Shown: in pieces, positions 63,125 to 64,000 of the stretch
Position numbering within the stretch: the stretch's first letter is position 1
How the letters are laid out: every line of letters begins with the position of its first letter
Assembly (NCBI RefSeq): GCF_000019165.1
Contig: NC_010337.2
Span: forward strand, 2,657,501 to 2,721,500
Direction: 5' to 3'
Source: Heliomicrobium modesticaldum Ice1
GTDB taxonomy: Bacteria > Bacillota > Desulfitobacteriia > Heliobacteriales > Heliobacteriaceae
Length of the DNA stretch: 64,000 nucleotides
Made by a program: the position numbers and the translations under genes
Notes under the pieces: model-generated
What the model was told of the DNA's origin: nothing
What the model saw: the letters and a program-made list of their open reading frames with translations, nothing else
Databases searched by the model: none

Positions 63125-64000
63125 CTATTTCCACCACAGTGTGTATACGCCTACAGTCACCAAGGCGGCGGCCAGGAAGATCAGGAGGCCCATGCCAAAA
63201 GTCATCGCCGCCCCTTTCCAGGAAGGCTCCCTCCGGTACGAGCGAATTCGCGCCTCTGGCGGTGTATCTTTCAGCGGGTCCCGCGAACCGCGCAGCCGAT
63301 CATTAGAGAAGGTGGGCATGGCCGATCCGGCGGCCGTATCATTGATGATAAAGACAGGTTTTCCTTTTTCGGCGGCGCTATCCTGCTCTACATCGGGATC
63401 GGCGATCACGAGGCGGGCTGTATTCTCAATCGGGTCGTATCTAGATTGTGTGTAACCGGTCTCCACAACGCCCGGTGCGGATGGCGCATTGCTCGATGAG
63501 GCAGCGCTGGTCGGCGTTGCCTTTGATGGCGCGGGATAATCGGCGTGAGCGGGGCTGGAAGGAGAAGGATTTTTGCCAGCCGGCGACGAACGAGAGTACA
63601 GCGGCACCGGTTGGGAGCGGGCGGAACGGGTGACCTGGATCGCTTGCCAGTCCTCTGTGGAAACCATGGCGCCTTTGCGCCACCGGTAAAAGCCATGGGT
63701 GCCGGAATGGGGATCGACGACCCAGCCGATGTGCCAAGGGCGGGAGAAATGCTCCTGTTGAATGGTCAGATCTTGCCCGGAGAAGAAAAGGCCGCAGCCG
63801 AGATGACTGTGGACCCAACCCAGCACCTGCAGTTTGGGCGCCAGCTTGCGCAAGCGCTCCCACTCCTCCCAGTCGGCCTGAGTCAATTTCAGGCTCGTAT
63901 GCACCGGCTCGGCGTGCAGCGCCGGCAGGAAGGTTTCCACACGGACAAGCGCCCCCAGGATGCCTGAGCGCTCCTGGAAATAGACATTGCCCAGCAACAA
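63125..64000 (-). CDS. JAMM-motif (Mov34/MPN-like) protein with a C-terminal membrane anchor (partial)
   Basis: The visible 291 residues continue beyond the right edge. Near visible residue 64, WVHSHLGCGLFFSGQD fits the JAMM zinc motif HxH-x7-S-xx-D exactly. After the ~125-residue catalytic part comes a long Ser/Pro/Ala-rich linker, then a single membrane helix at the C-terminus (MGLLIFLAAALVTVGVYTLWW) and a final Lys. So the enzyme domain would be tethered to the membrane by its tail. Family knowledge: bacterial JAMM proteins can be isopeptidases or processing proteases of small modifiers or cofactor proteins. The substrate is unknown. The true N-terminus is not seen. Confidence 0.75.
   Translation of the reverse strand: MLLGNVYFQERSGILGALVRVETFLPALHAEPVHTSLKLTQADWEEWERLRKLAPKLQVLGWVHSHLGCGLFFSGQDLTIQQEHFSRPWHIGWVVDPHSGTHGFYRWRKGAMVSTEDWQAIQVTRSARSQPVPLYSRSSPAGKNPSPSSPAHADYPAPSKATPTSAASSSNAPSAPGVVETGYTQSRYDPIENTARLVIADPDVEQDSAAEKGKPVFIINDTAAGSAMPTFSNDRLRGSRDPLKDTPPEARIRSYRREPSWKGAAMTFGMGLLIFLAAALVTVGVYTLWWK

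Overview
The window reads as a chromosomal segment of a GC-rich, endospore-forming member of the Clostridia/Peptococcaceae. Evidence: the Firmicute-specific order spoIVFA-spoIVFB ... rplU-prp-rpmA ... spo0B-obg, a T-box leader on valS, SD-rich TTG/GTG starts, Rex, and an L27 carrying the Prp cleavage extension. A heliobacterium (Heliobacterium/Heliomicrobium) would fit the base composition and gene order, but no photosynthesis gene lies here, so the genus is an inference. Nearly every gene is on the minus strand. The exceptions are a small Cys-rich protein gene, an amino-acid permease and the group II intron reverse transcriptase.

Layout. 1-8 kb: selenium-dependent molybdenum hydroxylase accessory genes (MocA-like, YqeC), an SsnA/guanine-deaminase-type amidohydrolase and a NupNOPQ-type nucleoside ABC importer; together they look like a purine salvage or catabolism locus. 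8-11 kb: an orphan PLP beta-family enzyme beside threonine synthase. 11-18 kb: rsfS, yqeK, an RRM protein, nadD (with an unusual N-terminal extension), proA, proB, obg, spo0B. 18.2-20.1 kb: a group II intron inserted between rpmA and its terminator. 20-27 kb: rpmA-prp-rplU with an L21-type leader, RNase G, two paired radical-SAM-linked proteins, and spoIVFB/spoIVFA.

27-29 kb: plus-strand 58-aa Cys protein and APC permease. 29-33.6 kb: cell-wall amidase, nucleoside kinase, PilZ protein. 33.6-43.6 kb: the cell-shape and division block rodA, minE-minD-minC, mrdA, mreD-mreC-mreB, radC, maf, DUF4321 gene. Two copies of an uncharacterised ~170-bp inverted-repeat element sit in this block and beside it. 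44-47.3 kb: a tightly coupled three-gene cobalamin-mutase-like operon. 47.5-49.3 kb: an IS1182-family element.

49.4-54.9 kb: an uncharacterised five-gene operon (permease, FAD oxidoreductase, SelA-like PLP enzyme, RidA, conserved 144-aa protein). 55-57.4 kb: rex, PiT phosphate transporter and its DUF47 partner. 57.4-61.9 kb: folC and valS with a T-box leader. 61.9-64 kb: MeaB GTPase and a membrane-anchored JAMM-motif protein cut by the window edge. The best candidates for undescribed biology are the five-gene PLP/FAD/RidA operon, the B12 trio and the inverted-repeat element. All functional statements rest on reading motifs by eye; no database search was run.
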